A stretch of 38,786 bases of DNA from an uncultured Bacteroidales bacterium (lineage in GTDB: Bacteria; Bacteroidota; Bacteroidia; Bacteroidales; Bacteroidaceae), in the NCBI GenBank assembly GCA_902801475.1, contig CADCIO010000029.1:1-38786 (forward strand), given 5' to 3'. The notes beneath the pieces were generated by a model. It had not been told where the DNA came from. It made no database searches and saw only the letters and a list, made by a program, of their open reading frames with translations. Shown in pieces: positions 11,101-19,850 of this stretch. Numbering within the stretch: position 1 is the first letter of the stretch; each line of letters starts with the position of its first letter. The translations under genes were made by a program, and so were the position numbers.

Positions 11101-12432
11101 CTCGACCTCAATACAGGCATCATTCTGTCAACCGTTCCAGTGCCATACGGTGCTAACCTCTACGCAAAGTCTGGTGACACCGTTGAGGCTGGTCAGATTA
11201 TCGCTGACTGGGATCCATTCAACTCTGTCATCGTGACTGAGTTCGATGGTGTGGCTGAGTTCGAAGGTGTGAAGGAAGGTCTTACCTACCGTGTCGATGT
11301 CGATGAAACGACAGGTCTGCGTGACCTCATCGTTACTGAGGCGAAAGACCGCGCCGCTGTGCCATATTGCCACATCCTCAACAAGAAGGGTGGCGAATTG
11401 CTCCGTACCTACTCATTCCCTATCAATGGTCACATCATTGTGGAAGATGGTCAGAAGCTCAAGGCTGGTGACATCCTCGTGAAGATTCCACGTTCTGTTG
11501 CAAAGGCAGGTGATATCACGGGTGGTCTTCCACGTGTTACTGAGCTCTTCGAGGCACGTAACCCATCTAACCCTGCAATTGTGGCAGAAATCGATGGTGA
11601 GGTGACAATGGGTAAGGTGAAGCGTGGTAACCGCGAAATCATCCTCACTTCTAAGGTGGGTGACGTTCGCAAGTACCTCGTGCCACTGTCCAAGCAGATT
11701 CTGGTGCAGGAGAACGACTACGTTCGTGCTGGTACACCACTTTCTGATGGTGCCATCACGCCAGCCGACATCCTTGCCATCAAGGGTCCTACTGCTGTAC
11801 AGGAGTATATAGTTAACCAGGTACAGGATGTGTATCGTATGCAGGGTGTGTCCATCAACGATAAGCACTTCGAGATTATCGTGCGTCAGATGATGCGCAA
11901 GGTGAAGATTGAAGATGCTGGTGATACGCGCTTCCTTGAAGAGGGTATTGTCGATAAGCTCGACTTCCTCGAGGAGAACGACCGCATCTGGGGCAAGAAG
12001 TTCGTGACCGATGCCGGTGACTCTGAGACCCTCGAACCAGGTATGATCATCACGGCACGTAAGCTTCGCGACGAGAACTCTATGTTGAAGCGTCGTGACC
12101 TCAAGCTCGTGCAGACACGCGATGCCATCCCTGCCACTTCTGTGCAGATTCTGCAGGGTATCACCCGTGCAGGTCTTGGCAGCAAGTCGTTCATGTCTTC
12201 TGCATCATTCCAGGAGACCACGAAGGTGCTCAACGAGGCTGCTATCTGTGGCAAGAGCGACTCGCTCGAGGGCATGAAGGAGAACGTGATTTCCGGTCAC
12301 CTCATTCCTGCCGGTACAGGTATGCGCGACTTCGAGAAGATTGTCGTTGGCGCTAAGGAAGACTTCCAGGCTGTTGAGCGTCGTCCATTCGATGCCGACA
12401 TGGTGTTCTCTTCGTTCGACAACGATTTCTAA
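8128..12432 (+). CDS. rpoC: RNA polymerase beta' subunit
   Basis: This 1,434-residue subunit carries the active-site Mg-binding motif [12 protein letters not shown] at about residues 472-483. The N-terminal zinc ribbon has Cys66, Cys68, Cys81 and Cys84 (CHCG..CDRCG). The second zinc site is seen as [13 protein letters not shown], and the trigger loop and bridge helix follow the region around GMRGLMAKP. The jaw and C-terminal parts ([36 protein letters not shown]) are present. Family length and motifs are complete. A strong terminator follows, and rpsL-rpsG-fusA do not. Confidence 0.99.
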   Translation: MAFKKESKIKNNFTKITISLASPEEILENSCGEVLKPETINYRTYKPERDGLFCERIFGPTKDYECHCGKYKRIRYKGIVCDRCGVEVTEKKVRRERTGHIALVVPVAHIWYFRSLPNKIGYLLGLPTKKLDAVIYYERYLIIQAGVAEDADKNILNGELLSEEDYYDIVDNLDPNNELLPDDDPNKFIAMMGAEALEYMLKRIDLDHLANELRAAADKDGSVQRKTEALKRLQVVESFRASKGKSRPEWMIMHNIPVTPPDLRPLVPLDGGRFATSDLNDLYRRVIIRNNRLKRLIEIKAPDVILRNEKRMLQEAVDSLFDNSRKSSAVKSESNRPLKSLSDALKGKQGRFRQNLLGKRVDYSARSVIVVGPELNMGECGLPKLMAAELYKPFVIRKLIERGIVKTVKSAKKIVDRRDPVVWDILEYVMKGHPVLLNRAPTLHRLGIQAFQPRMIEGKAIQLHPLACTAFNADFDGDQMAVHLPLSNEAILEAQLLMLQSHNILSPASGEPITVPSQDMVLGLYYISKVRPGAKGEGLTFYGPEEAIIAFNEGKVDVHALIKCIVRDIDENGNPYKHLVETTVGRIIINDVIPEEIGFVNEVIGKKALKKVITRVIKGVGMARACEFLDGIKNLGYRKAYEGGLSFVLDDIIIPAEKEQIVQDGHDAVDQITMNYQMGLITDKDRYQQVVETWTKVNDSLKKTLMKQMTEADQGFNAVFMMLDSGARGSADQISQLAGMRGLMAKPQKAGASDNNIIENPILSNFKEGMSVLEYFISTHGARKGLADTALKTADAGYLTRRLVDVSHDVIVNEEDCGTLRGLICTALKDGDRVVASLADRILGRVSVHDIVNPKTNELIVASGEEITDRIAAEIEGCGIESVEIRSVLTCESKKGVCMKCYGRNLATQRMVQKGEAVGVIAAQAIGEPGTQLTLRTFHAGGVAGNAAANAQIKAKNKSKIEIDELRTVARPTAEHPEGQVVVGRLAELRFLDLNTGIILSTVPVPYGANLYAKSGDTVEAGQIIADWDPFNSVIVTEFDGVAEFEGVKEGLTYRVDVDETTGLRDLIVTEAKDRAAVPYCHILNKKGGELLRTYSFPINGHIIVEDGQKLKAGDILVKIPRSVAKAGDITGGLPRVTELFEARNPSNPAIVAEIDGEVTMGKVKRGNREIILTSKVGDVRKYLVPLSKQILVQENDYVRAGTPLSDGAITPADILAIKGPTAVQEYIVNQVQDVYRMQGVSINDKHFEIIVRQMMRKVKIEDAGDTRFLEEGIVDKLDFLEENDRIWGKKFVTDAGDSETLEPGMIITARKLRDENSMLKRRDLKLVQTRDAIPATSVQILQGITRAGLGSKSFMSSASFQETTKVLNEAAICGKSDSLEGMKENVISGHLIPAGTGMRDFEKIVVGAKEDFQAVERRPFDADMVFSSFDNDF

Positions 12433-12452
12433 GCAATACAATCCAATCAGAA

Positions 12453-12493
12453 AGAGGGAGCAAAGGCGTGCAGCTTTTGCCCCCTCTTTTTTT
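12453..12493 (+). terminator. Intrinsic terminator after rpoC
   Basis: AGAGGGAGCAAAGG pairs with CTTTTGCCCCCTCT over about 14 bp with one mismatch and one wobble. The loop is short and a run of seven Ts follows. It begins 21 bp after the rpoC stop and should end the rpoBC transcript. Confidence 0.93.
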
Positions 12494-12520
12494 CAAAAAG
12501 ATGAAGTTTTTCACTTTTCA

Positions 12521-12552
12521 TTTCTCACTTTTACCTTTTCTTCGTATCTTTG
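12521..12552 (+). promoter_or_regulatory. Bacteroidota-type promoter for the 12,574 gene
   Basis: The -7 box TATCTTTG (12545-12552) matches TAnnTTTG exactly. A TTTC lies 20 bp upstream in the -33 position (consensus TTTG). The inferred start of transcription is about 15 bp before the ATG at 12574. It lies directly after the rpoC terminator, so the next gene has its own promoter. Confidence 0.65.
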
Positions 12553-12573
12553 CAACATCAAAACCTATTGACA

Positions 12574-14805
12574 ATGAAGAAGACAATCGTTTGGACACTT
12601 GTAGTGCTGGTGGTGCTGGGCATCGCCGGATTTGTTGCGTGGCGTTTCTGGTCTGTGGAGACCATCAATCTGGAGGAATACACTCCTTCTGAGGAGTTTG
12701 AACCTGCGTATGAAGCGCTAGAGACAAAGACGCCAGAGTATGACATAGAGGAAACGGTGAAGGCGATGAATGCGCTGGAGGTGGCTCAGTGTCAGTCGGA
12801 AGACTTCATGTCTTACCTCGAATATGTGGCGAAGCAGGATTTCAGTCGTGTGGCGCCAGAAGTGCTGGAACAGAAGAAGAAGCTGTTCCCGATTCTGCAA
12901 CGGCTCTATGAGCTGCAGAAGGAGCATGAGGAGCTGAACGATGTGTGGATGCTGATGCGGAGTGCGACGAGTGGTGCCAGCACATTTGTGTCGGAAGTGA
13001 ACCCTGTGGGCGTCATTGGCTCGATGATTACGGGCGATGCCACCCTGAGCTCTGTGAGTGTGGCTGGTGGAATGGAGAAGGCGCAGACGGCTGCCTTCGA
13101 CGAGTATGAGAAGCAGAAGGAACTGAAACGGAAATTGGAACGTGAGATAGAGACGGTGCGGATGAGCTACATCGAATATTTGGAAGATTACGCACCTGTC
13201 TATTATAAGTATATGCAAGAGTGGGATGCTTTGTGTTTGAAAAAGGATAAGGCGTACATTGACCTCTATGGCGGCAATCCGCTGGATGCCTACAACCAGA
13301 CGCAGGAAATTCTCAAGGATTACCCCACCAACCGTGAGGCGCTGCTCCTGAAAGGTCTTTCGCTCATTCAGTTGAGCAGCGAGGTCGGTCAGTCTGGCAA
13401 GTTGCGCTCTTCTGGAGAGGTTCTACGACCACGCAGTCTTGACGGGGCTGACGCAGCCATCGCTTTGGCTGATTCTGTGCTTTCAGGCGTTGCTGCTGAA
13501 GTCTCTGCACCCGACGAACGGACGGAGTTGCAGTTGGAGGCAGAAGCCACCCTCGATCAATACATCAAGCTCTATCCTTCCCGCTCTGCGCCTGCTTTGG
13601 TGCTGAAGGGCTTGCTCTATCGCGAACAGGGCGAGACCGCCAAGGCTGTGTCATACTTCGACCAGGCTTCGATGGAATATCCCCGTCAGGCGGCTGCGCT
13701 GACCGACTTGCTCGACAGCTACAAGGCACGCACCTACCTGAACAAGTCGGCAGAGGGAAAATACCTGCTCCGTCTTTATCGCTCCACGATGGAAGGCTAC
13801 GGCATTTTCAGTCCCAACCTGCTGAAGGCACACTATTATGCCGAACACAATGATGTGGAGAAGAGCAAGGAGGAAATCTACAACCACTTCTACCGTCGCG
13901 GCAACCAGGGAGTCTATGATTGCCTGTTGAGCGATATGCAGTATTGCGAGGACAATATGTACAGCAGTTTCCGTCAGATCCTGATGGAACAGTCCTTCCT
14001 CGATGTGGCTGTGGAACCCACCATGAACTGGACGCTCTCCGACAAGGACGACGAAATCAAGGTGACCATCAACAACCGTTCCGACATCGACCTGGAGAAC
14101 GTGCGCATCTTCCTTTGTCTGCACTACACGGACATGTATAAGGACGAATATGACGTGCAGAAACTCCCCTCCGTCAACATCATCAAACATCATGACAAGA
14201 CTGAGATTGGCGTGGTGAAACTCAACTATGAGGACAAGAAGTACAACGACATCACGCGCATTCGTGCCATCGCGATGACGGATGACAAGATTTGTTGGAT
14301 AGATAACGTGGATTATAAGTATATGAAAGCGCAGGAGACCTCACGGAGTTCTTCTGGAAAAAACAGGAAATCAGATGAATCCATCACCTCAGTTAAGAAG
14401 CAGCTTCTTGAAGATTTTGATGTCGATAACGGCAAACTCCAATCCATCATCCAGGAGGGCATGAAGGTGTATGGTACAGCGAGCGACGGCAATCTCTGGA
14501 ACGACGTGAAGCGTGACGTGAAAAACCTCGTGACGGGCAAGGACAAGAAACTGCGCATCGAGCTGCCACGCATCCTCACCCTCATCGACCCTGTCTTCTC
14601 CCTCTATCAACTGAACGACAAGGACAAATCCGTGCGACCCTCAGAGAACTACCTCTCAGGCTCCAACATCCGGCTGAAATTCGACTACGAACCCAAGCAG
14701 GACGAGACCATCCCCCTCTACATCTACAGCGACTTCGCCAACTTCAAAGTCACCATCAAGTTCGAGGGTGGCAAACCTGTCGTCAAGAAAGTGGAACCAG
14801 TCTAA
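12574..14805 (+). CDS. Membrane-anchored TPR-like protein of unknown function
   Basis: I do not recognise this 743-residue protein as a named family. One membrane anchor is at residues 4-26 (Lys-Lys then TIVWTLVVLVVLGIAGFVAWRF), and the rest is probably periplasmic. Residues about 60-225 are helical and charged, with a likely coiled coil near 170-205 (EYEKQKELKRKLEREIE). TPR-like helical pairs occur near 236-270 and 322-372 (YIKLYPSRSAPALVLKG, YREQGETAKAVSYFDQA). Residues about 484-580 look beta-rich (DDEIKVTINNRSDIDLENVRIF), like an Ig or fibronectin fold, followed by a linker and a second beta-rich end. I chose ATG 12574, just before the hydrophobic anchor; an upstream TTG at 12550 would overlap the promoter. 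It converges on the outer-membrane protein and their stop codons overlap. Confidence 0.88.
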   Translation: MKKTIVWTLVVLVVLGIAGFVAWRFWSVETINLEEYTPSEEFEPAYEALETKTPEYDIEETVKAMNALEVAQCQSEDFMSYLEYVAKQDFSRVAPEVLEQKKKLFPILQRLYELQKEHEELNDVWMLMRSATSGASTFVSEVNPVGVIGSMITGDATLSSVSVAGGMEKAQTAAFDEYEKQKELKRKLEREIETVRMSYIEYLEDYAPVYYKYMQEWDALCLKKDKAYIDLYGGNPLDAYNQTQEILKDYPTNREALLLKGLSLIQLSSEVGQSGKLRSSGEVLRPRSLDGADAAIALADSVLSGVAAEVSAPDERTELQLEAEATLDQYIKLYPSRSAPALVLKGLLYREQGETAKAVSYFDQASMEYPRQAAALTDLLDSYKARTYLNKSAEGKYLLRLYRSTMEGYGIFSPNLLKAHYYAEHNDVEKSKEEIYNHFYRRGNQGVYDCLLSDMQYCEDNMYSSFRQILMEQSFLDVAVEPTMNWTLSDKDDEIKVTINNRSDIDLENVRIFLCLHYTDMYKDEYDVQKLPSVNIIKHHDKTEIGVVKLNYEDKKYNDITRIRAIAMTDDKICWIDNVDYKYMKAQETSRSSSGKNRKSDESITSVKKQLLEDFDVDNGKLQSIIQEGMKVYGTASDGNLWNDVKRDVKNLVTGKDKKLRIELPRILTLIDPVFSLYQLNDKDKSVRPSENYLSGSNIRLKFDYEPKQDETIPLYIYSDFANFKVTIKFEGGKPVVKKVEPV

Positions 14806-17800
14806 AGTTCTGGTTTCTGTCGTTTCGTTTTCTTTGGCACGTTGATTCGATAGATTGCATGGAGGATGCCATACGATGGAATCACGTTGTAGAAAGTCTC
14901 TGTGCGACCTTGTGCATTCACAGAGCGTTGCACATTGGAGAGTTTGCCCAGGAGGTCGAAGCCATCGAACATGATAGTCAGCTTGCCCTTCATCAGACGC
15001 TTCGCCAGTCGAGCATTCCACACCAGTTCGTTCGTGTTCATTGACGGTTCGCTGTAGCCACGACGGCTGTACATCGTGATGTCTGTCGATACTTGGAAAT
15101 TCAATGGCAGTTCCAGCTGTGCTCTTGCTCCGTATTGGAAGGTATAGACGTTCATGGGCGTGAAACCTTCACGGTCGCTGCCTGAGTGCTGATAGGCAAG
15201 GTTGCCGTTGGTGCCAAATTCATATTTGCTTGATGGACGCCAGGTCAGCGAGAGATTCTCGTTGATGTTGTCCGATTTCACTACCGACTTGCTGGCTACC
15301 ATGCTTTCGCTCGTACCGCTCAAATCGACGCTGTTGTTGTGGGTGTAGCTAACGCTCTGTGCCAGTCGCCATTTGTCGTCCTTGTCCAGTGCGGCATTTA
15401 TGCCGATGTGGGAATTCATGCTCCAGTTGCCGTTCACATTCTCGGGCATGACGGTTCTCACGCCTGTTTCCTTGTCGTAGATGAAGCCTGATGCCACAGC
15501 GTTCTCTCTGATGTGTCCGCTGGCTGATACGTTGAAGAACATCTTGTGGAATTTGCAGTGATAGATGGCGCTGAAGTTGTGGCCGCGTTCGTTCTTCAGG
15601 TGGGGATTTCCCAGTGTGATGTAGAGCGGGTTGCTGTCGTCGCGGATGTTGAGCAGGCTGGTCATGCCAGGTGCTGCGGTGGAAATGTTATAATCGACAC
15701 TGAATCCTCTGTTCTTTTTATATTCCTCATGGCTGAAGAAAACGCTGGGGTTGATGAAGGCCGTGTTGCGTTTCATCAGCGTATCGACTTGCGTGCCACG
15801 TTGATAGTCCAAGATTTCCCTGATAACGGGGATGGCGAACGAGAAAGTCAGCTGGTTGAACGCTTCGTCTGGTGTCTCATAACCTGGGGTGAAGCTGTAG
15901 TCGATGTGTGTCTGATGGTTGTAGGTCTTAGTCTTCGAGTGCGAACTGTTGTTGGCATCGAGGGTGGTCAGCATTTCGTCCATCGAGGGCAAGGTGCCCA
16001 ATGGATGCGTATCGTCTGTGGGGTCTGCCCATTCCTTCAGTTTGTTCAGCAGGTAGAGCGACTGGTTGTTGTCGTTGTAGTTATAACTGAAATTGTAGCG
16101 CATGTTGATACGGTGGGTTTGGTTCTGGTCGATGGCCCAACCCATATTGGCACCAACATTGATCTGTTGCGAACGTTCCTTCGTGGGATTGTATCGGTTG
16201 CGAAAATCTGTAGCCTGTTGCCCGCTCGGATAATCCAGCATGTAGTGCTCATAATTATCATTCTTCTGGTCAGTAAACTGGTAACCATACACCAGACCGA
16301 GGTCGAGGTAGTCGTCGTGAGCTGGAGTCGCGCTGAAGAAACCTTCAATGCCTCCGTTCGCTGTGTGTCCCCTGCCCTTGCTGGATGTGATGGTGCGGTT
16401 GATGGCGTATTTCTTCAGCAGCTCGCCCGCATTGGGTGCCATGATGCTGTCCATCCAAGCCTTGCCCAACTGCGATGCCACATCCTCCATCAGCGTCACA
16501 CTGCCGTTATTGCCGCGATTGTCCCATTTCCGATAGCTGAACGTGGGTCGGAAGGTCAGGTAGAAGTGCTTGAACGTTTCGCCCAAACCTCTTGAACCGT
16601 CCAATGTGAAATCGTGATTGGTGTCGATGTTCCAAGAATAGTTGCGACTGCTTTGGAATGAACGGCTATACGTGTCGCCTCCCTCGAGGAAGGTGGCACT
16701 GCTGGTGTTCGAACTATTGTCCGTGTCTGTGTAGGAACCGTTCACGCTGCCCATATATCGGTAGCTCTCCTCCTTGTCACGCATGTAGTTTCCACCTGCG
16801 CTGTAGGTCTTGGTGATGCCACCTGATTGCGACAGCTCTCCCCATTCACCTTCGTAGCCAGGACCACGTGTGTCGTTCAGGTTGTTCACATTCGCATAAA
16901 GATTGATGCGTGAATTGTCTGTGAAGCGCAAGCCAAACAGTCTGCCCATGTATTTCGTGTCCAGTTTCCCTTCTTGATTCCTGAAGAAGGTGGTACCGGC
17001 ACCGCCTTCCGCATTCGCTATCCATCCTGTCGCGTATTCGCGTTTCAGCTTCACATTCATCACCAGTTCCTTCTTGGCCGTGCGTTCTCGAGGTGAACCT
17101 TTCACACTCTCTGGCACACGCTCATACGACTGGATGTTTTTGACCATATATGCAGGCATGTTCTCCAACAGCAGCTCTCGGTCGCTGTCGAAGAAGTTCT
17201 TTCCGTTCAGCAGCAAGGCATCCACCTGCTTGCCGTTCACCTTGATGACACCGCCTTTCTCCAGTTCCACGCCAGGGAGCTGTCTCACCAGTGCGCCCAG
17301 CATCGAACCTTCAGCCAGATTGAACGCATCGGCATCATACACCAGTGTGTCGCCATTCATGTAGAACTTCAGCTTCGTCGCCACCACCACAAACTCATCC
17401 AGCTCTATCTCATTCTTCTTGGGCACCGTGTGCAGGTAGATGGTCTTCATGGTCAGATAGCGTTCACGCTTATAAATCTTCTTCACTTCCAAAGGCACAT
17501 ACTTTGTTACGTAGTCATCGGCCTCTACCTTCACCAGATAGTTGCCAGCCTGCTTGATGGGGAATTGCAGGAACGAGGCTTTGTAATATTCCTCTTCTTG
17601 GTATTCCACATGAATCGTGTCGGCATGTGTACTGTCCGCAGCCCACAACAATTCAGCCTTTATACCCTTGATGGCTTCATGTGTGATGTGATCCTTGATG
17701 TCGGTATAAACCACCAAATCTCTTGCATCTTTCTTGGTGGTGTCAACATCAGCCTTATCTTCTGTTGCAAGAAGATATGATGGACTTGCCGCCACTGTGG

Positions 17801-17876
17801 CAAATGTTCCGTTTTTTGCCCATAACGCAACAGTAACTGCCAGCACCAGCAGCGATAGGAATAGTTTCAATTTCAT
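14802..17876 (-). CDS. Outer-membrane beta-barrel protein with carboxypeptidase-regulatory-like N domain
   Basis: The 1,024-residue protein starts with a signal peptide (MKLKLFLSLLVLAVTVALWA). A carboxypeptidase-regulatory-like fold at about residues 50-150 follows (VVYTDIKDHITHEAIKGIKAELLW through YVPLEVKK in sections). A plug-like segment lies at about 160-270 (FYMNGDTLVYDADAFNLAEG, LVRQLPGVELEKGG, VNGKQVDALLLNGKNFF). The remaining ~750 residues alternate like barrel strands, rich in Tyr/Asn/Ser. This architecture is that of the Bacteroidota OMP_b-brl_3 group, related to TonB-dependent receptors. I see no TonB box and no SusD partner, so the substrate is unknown. The C terminus (KKTKRQKPEL) is basic rather than ending in an aromatic residue. 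Long frames on + across this gene are shadows. Confidence 0.92.
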   Translation of the reverse strand: MKLKLFLSLLVLAVTVALWAKNGTFATVAASPSYLLATEDKADVDTTKKDARDLVVYTDIKDHITHEAIKGIKAELLWAADSTHADTIHVEYQEEEYYKASFLQFPIKQAGNYLVKVEADDYVTKYVPLEVKKIYKRERYLTMKTIYLHTVPKKNEIELDEFVVVATKLKFYMNGDTLVYDADAFNLAEGSMLGALVRQLPGVELEKGGVIKVNGKQVDALLLNGKNFFDSDRELLLENMPAYMVKNIQSYERVPESVKGSPRERTAKKELVMNVKLKREYATGWIANAEGGAGTTFFRNQEGKLDTKYMGRLFGLRFTDNSRINLYANVNNLNDTRGPGYEGEWGELSQSGGITKTYSAGGNYMRDKEESYRYMGSVNGSYTDTDNSSNTSSATFLEGGDTYSRSFQSSRNYSWNIDTNHDFTLDGSRGLGETFKHFYLTFRPTFSYRKWDNRGNNGSVTLMEDVASQLGKAWMDSIMAPNAGELLKKYAINRTITSSKGRGHTANGGIEGFFSATPAHDDYLDLGLVYGYQFTDQKNDNYEHYMLDYPSGQQATDFRNRYNPTKERSQQINVGANMGWAIDQNQTHRINMRYNFSYNYNDNNQSLYLLNKLKEWADPTDDTHPLGTLPSMDEMLTTLDANNSSHSKTKTYNHQTHIDYSFTPGYETPDEAFNQLTFSFAIPVIREILDYQRGTQVDTLMKRNTAFINPSVFFSHEEYKKNRGFSVDYNISTAAPGMTSLLNIRDDSNPLYITLGNPHLKNERGHNFSAIYHCKFHKMFFNVSASGHIRENAVASGFIYDKETGVRTVMPENVNGNWSMNSHIGINAALDKDDKWRLAQSVSYTHNNSVDLSGTSESMVASKSVVKSDNINENLSLTWRPSSKYEFGTNGNLAYQHSGSDREGFTPMNVYTFQYGARAQLELPLNFQVSTDITMYSRRGYSEPSMNTNELVWNARLAKRLMKGKLTIMFDGFDLLGKLSNVQRSVNAQGRTETFYNVIPSYGILHAIYRINVPKKTKRQKPEL

Positions 17877-17907
17877 AGAGAAAAGGAGTGATTCTGTAAA
17901 TTTGGTG

Positions 17908-17915
17908 CAAAGTTA
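17908..17915 (-). promoter_or_regulatory. -7 box for the outer-membrane protein gene
   Basis: Read on -, TAACTTTG matches TAnnTTTG and lies about 32 bp before the ATG at 17876. No good TTTG is seen at the -33 position, so the call rests on one element. Confidence 0.5.
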
Positions 17916-18006
17916 CGCTTTTTTAGTAACATATCATGTATGTTGTATCATCTTTGTCGTTTTTCCTCGTTAATTTAAGAACTTTTCTATTTTTTAGGTG
18001 GTGATG

Positions 18007-18037
18007 TTGGTGGTATGGAGGAAATGTTGTAAATTTG
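18007..18037 (+). promoter_or_regulatory. Promoter for the M48 lipoprotein operon
   Basis: TAAATTTG (18030-18037) matches the -7 consensus. TTG at 18007-18009 lies 20 bp upstream in the -33 position. The start codon is 32 bp downstream. This should drive the M48 gene and probably the genes after it. Confidence 0.65.
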
Positions 18038-18069
18038 CCACCAAATCAATCACATCAAACAGATTACAC

Positions 18070-18960
18070 ATGAAAAAGATGAAAAATGTCAAGTTGCTTT
18101 TGCTGGTTGTGCTCACAGCGATCCTCGCTAGTTGCGGTACCACCTCACAAGTGCCCGTCACAGGACGTAAGCAGAGACTCGTTGTCAGCGATGAGGAGGT
18201 AATGAGCCTCAGCAATCAGGAGTATCAGAAGTACATGCAGTCGGCAAAACTCTCTACCAATGCCACCAACACAGCGATGGTGAAGCGTTGCGGACAGCGT
18301 CTGGCAAGTGCTGTAGAGACTTATCTGAGAAACAATGGATTGGCGAATGAGGTGTCGAACTACAAGTGGGAGTTCAACCTTGTGCAGAACAACCAAGTCA
18401 ATGCTTTCTGTATGCCTGGTGGCAAAATTGTGGTTTATGAGGGCATTCTCCCTGTCACTCAAGACGAAGCTTCCCTTGCCATCGTGCTGGGACACGAAAT
18501 CGCTCATGCTGTGGCGAAACACTCTGCAGAGCGCATCAGCAACGAGTACAAGCAGCAGACGGCTGTGTCTGTGTTGGGAGGTGTGGCTTCAGTAGCAGGC
18601 ATGGGACCCAATACGAGCAGTATCGTGTCGAGTGTTCTTGGCGTGGGTACAAAAGCATGGACATCTGGATTCTCTCGTAGTCAAGAGAGTGAGGCAGACC
18701 ACATCGGACTCATCTTTGCCGCAATGGCAGGCTATGACCCACAGGGCGCATTGGCTTTCTGGCAACGTATGGCGGCAGCTGGCAACAGTTCCAACTCCAT
18801 CTTCAGCGATCACCCCTCTGACGAGAAGCGCATCAAGCAGATCCAAGGCTGGATTCCTGAGGCCATGAAGTACTACAAGCCCACTTCAACGAATTCTACT
18901 TCTACATCTTCAAAGGCGGTCACTTCAACCAAGACGCTGAAGTATTCCACCAAGAAATAA
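18070..18960 (+). CDS. M48 family metallopeptidase, lipoprotein
   Basis: The 296-residue protein is a predicted lipoprotein: a basic start, a hydrophobic stretch and the lipobox LASC with Cys22. The zinc site is HEIAH at residues 142-146, with the third ligand in ESEAD (Glu206-Asp210). VNAFCMPGGKIVVYEG before HEIAH is typical of the M48 lipoprotein proteases related to YggG/LoiP and the BepA group, which act in envelope protein quality control. The C-terminal tail is Ser/Thr/Lys-rich and low complexity. I chose ATG 18070, right before the signal peptide, over an upstream GTG at 17998 that precedes the promoter. The next gene starts 26 bp after the stop. Confidence 0.93.
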   Translation: MKKMKNVKLLLLVVLTAILASCGTTSQVPVTGRKQRLVVSDEEVMSLSNQEYQKYMQSAKLSTNATNTAMVKRCGQRLASAVETYLRNNGLANEVSNYKWEFNLVQNNQVNAFCMPGGKIVVYEGILPVTQDEASLAIVLGHEIAHAVAKHSAERISNEYKQQTAVSVLGGVASVAGMGPNTSSIVSSVLGVGTKAWTSGFSRSQESEADHIGLIFAAMAGYDPQGALAFWQRMAAAGNSSNSIFSDHPSDEKRIKQIQGWIPEAMKYYKPTSTNSTSTSSKAVTSTKTLKYSTKK

Positions 18961-18986
18961 CCTAACCTTATCTGTTTGGGAAAGAT

Positions 18987-19820
18987 ATGAAACAGATGAA
19001 ATTCTGGATGCTCGCCATCCTTGTGTATTGTGTAGCTAACCTCAGCTTCGCTTCCTGCTCATCAGACGATGACAACACGACGGAATCGGCAGGACCTACC
19101 GTCAGCCGCATTCAGGAACGTGGCACGCTGCTTGTCGGCACCACCGGCGACTACCGTCCGTTGTCCTATCTTGAGGATGATGGCAGCTATTGGGGCTTTG
19201 GCATCGAATTGGCTGAGGAAATTGCTCGTGAGATGGATGTGGACATCAAGTTCGTTCCTACTTCATGGCCAACGCTGACTGCAGACGTGATGGCTGAACC
19301 ACAGACCTTCGACCTTGCCATTGGTGGCATCACCATTACTGATACCCGCAAGTCGCAGATGCTCATGAGCGACGGCTATCTGGCCAACGGAAAGACCATT
19401 CTCTGCTGCATCACGGATGCCAGCCGTTACAAGTCGCTGGCTGACATCGATCAGCCTGGAGTGCGCGTGATGGTGAATCCGGGTGGTCTGAACGAGAAGT
19501 TTGCCAATGAGAACCTGACCCAAGCCACCATCGTTGTCCATGAGAAGAACGAGGAAATCCCTTCGCTCGTGGCCACTGGTGATGCTGATGTGATGATCAC
19601 GGAGATTACAGAAGCCCCGTGGTATGTCAAGAACGACCCACGCCTCGCAGCCCCGCTGCTCTCCAAACCCTTCACTCATGGTGAGATTGGCGTGCTGATG
19701 CGTCAAGGTCAGGACGATCTTCTTGCGCTTGTCAATGCCGTCATTGCTCGCATGAAGGAAGACGGTTCCCTTCGTGGCCTCCATGAGAAGTATGGTCTCG
19801 TGTATGGGTATGATAAATAA
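18987..19820 (+). CDS. PheC-like lipoprotein: cyclohexadienyl dehydratase / solute-binding fold
   Basis: The 277-residue protein has the type 3 solute-binding fold. It resembles, as I remember it, Pseudomonas periplasmic cyclohexadienyl dehydratase PheC rather than amino-acid binding proteins: RGTLLVGTTGDYRPLSY (46-61), FVPTSWPTL (89-97), FDLAIGGITIT (108-118), SLADIDQPGVRVMVNPGG (150-167), NEKFANENL (169-177). Glu209 in ITEITEA lines up with the catalytic Glu of PheC (TDAIEA). PheC turns prephenate or arogenate into phenylpyruvate or phenylalanine. The N terminus is a lipoprotein signal with Cys24 (FASC), followed at once by SSDDD, which resembles the Bacteroidota lipoprotein export signal, so it could be surface exposed. 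No ABC permease or ATPase is next to it, which argues for an enzyme over a transporter subunit. Enzyme function is an inference. Confidence 0.85.
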   Translation: MKQMKFWMLAILVYCVANLSFASCSSDDDNTTESAGPTVSRIQERGTLLVGTTGDYRPLSYLEDDGSYWGFGIELAEEIAREMDVDIKFVPTSWPTLTADVMAEPQTFDLAIGGITITDTRKSQMLMSDGYLANGKTILCCITDASRYKSLADIDQPGVRVMVNPGGLNEKFANENLTQATIVVHEKNEEIPSLVATGDADVMITEITEAPWYVKNDPRLAAPLLSKPFTHGEIGVLMRQGQDDLLALVNAVIARMKEDGSLRGLHEKYGLVYGYDK

Positions 19821-19850
19821 CTCAATCGCTGCACTTTTGGGGGTGTTATC

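Noticed and set aside
15546..16595. 349-residue + strand frame across the outer-membrane protein gene
   Set aside because: It is the antisense of the beta-barrel; its valine-rich composition reflects the complement of Asn/Tyr/Thr codons.
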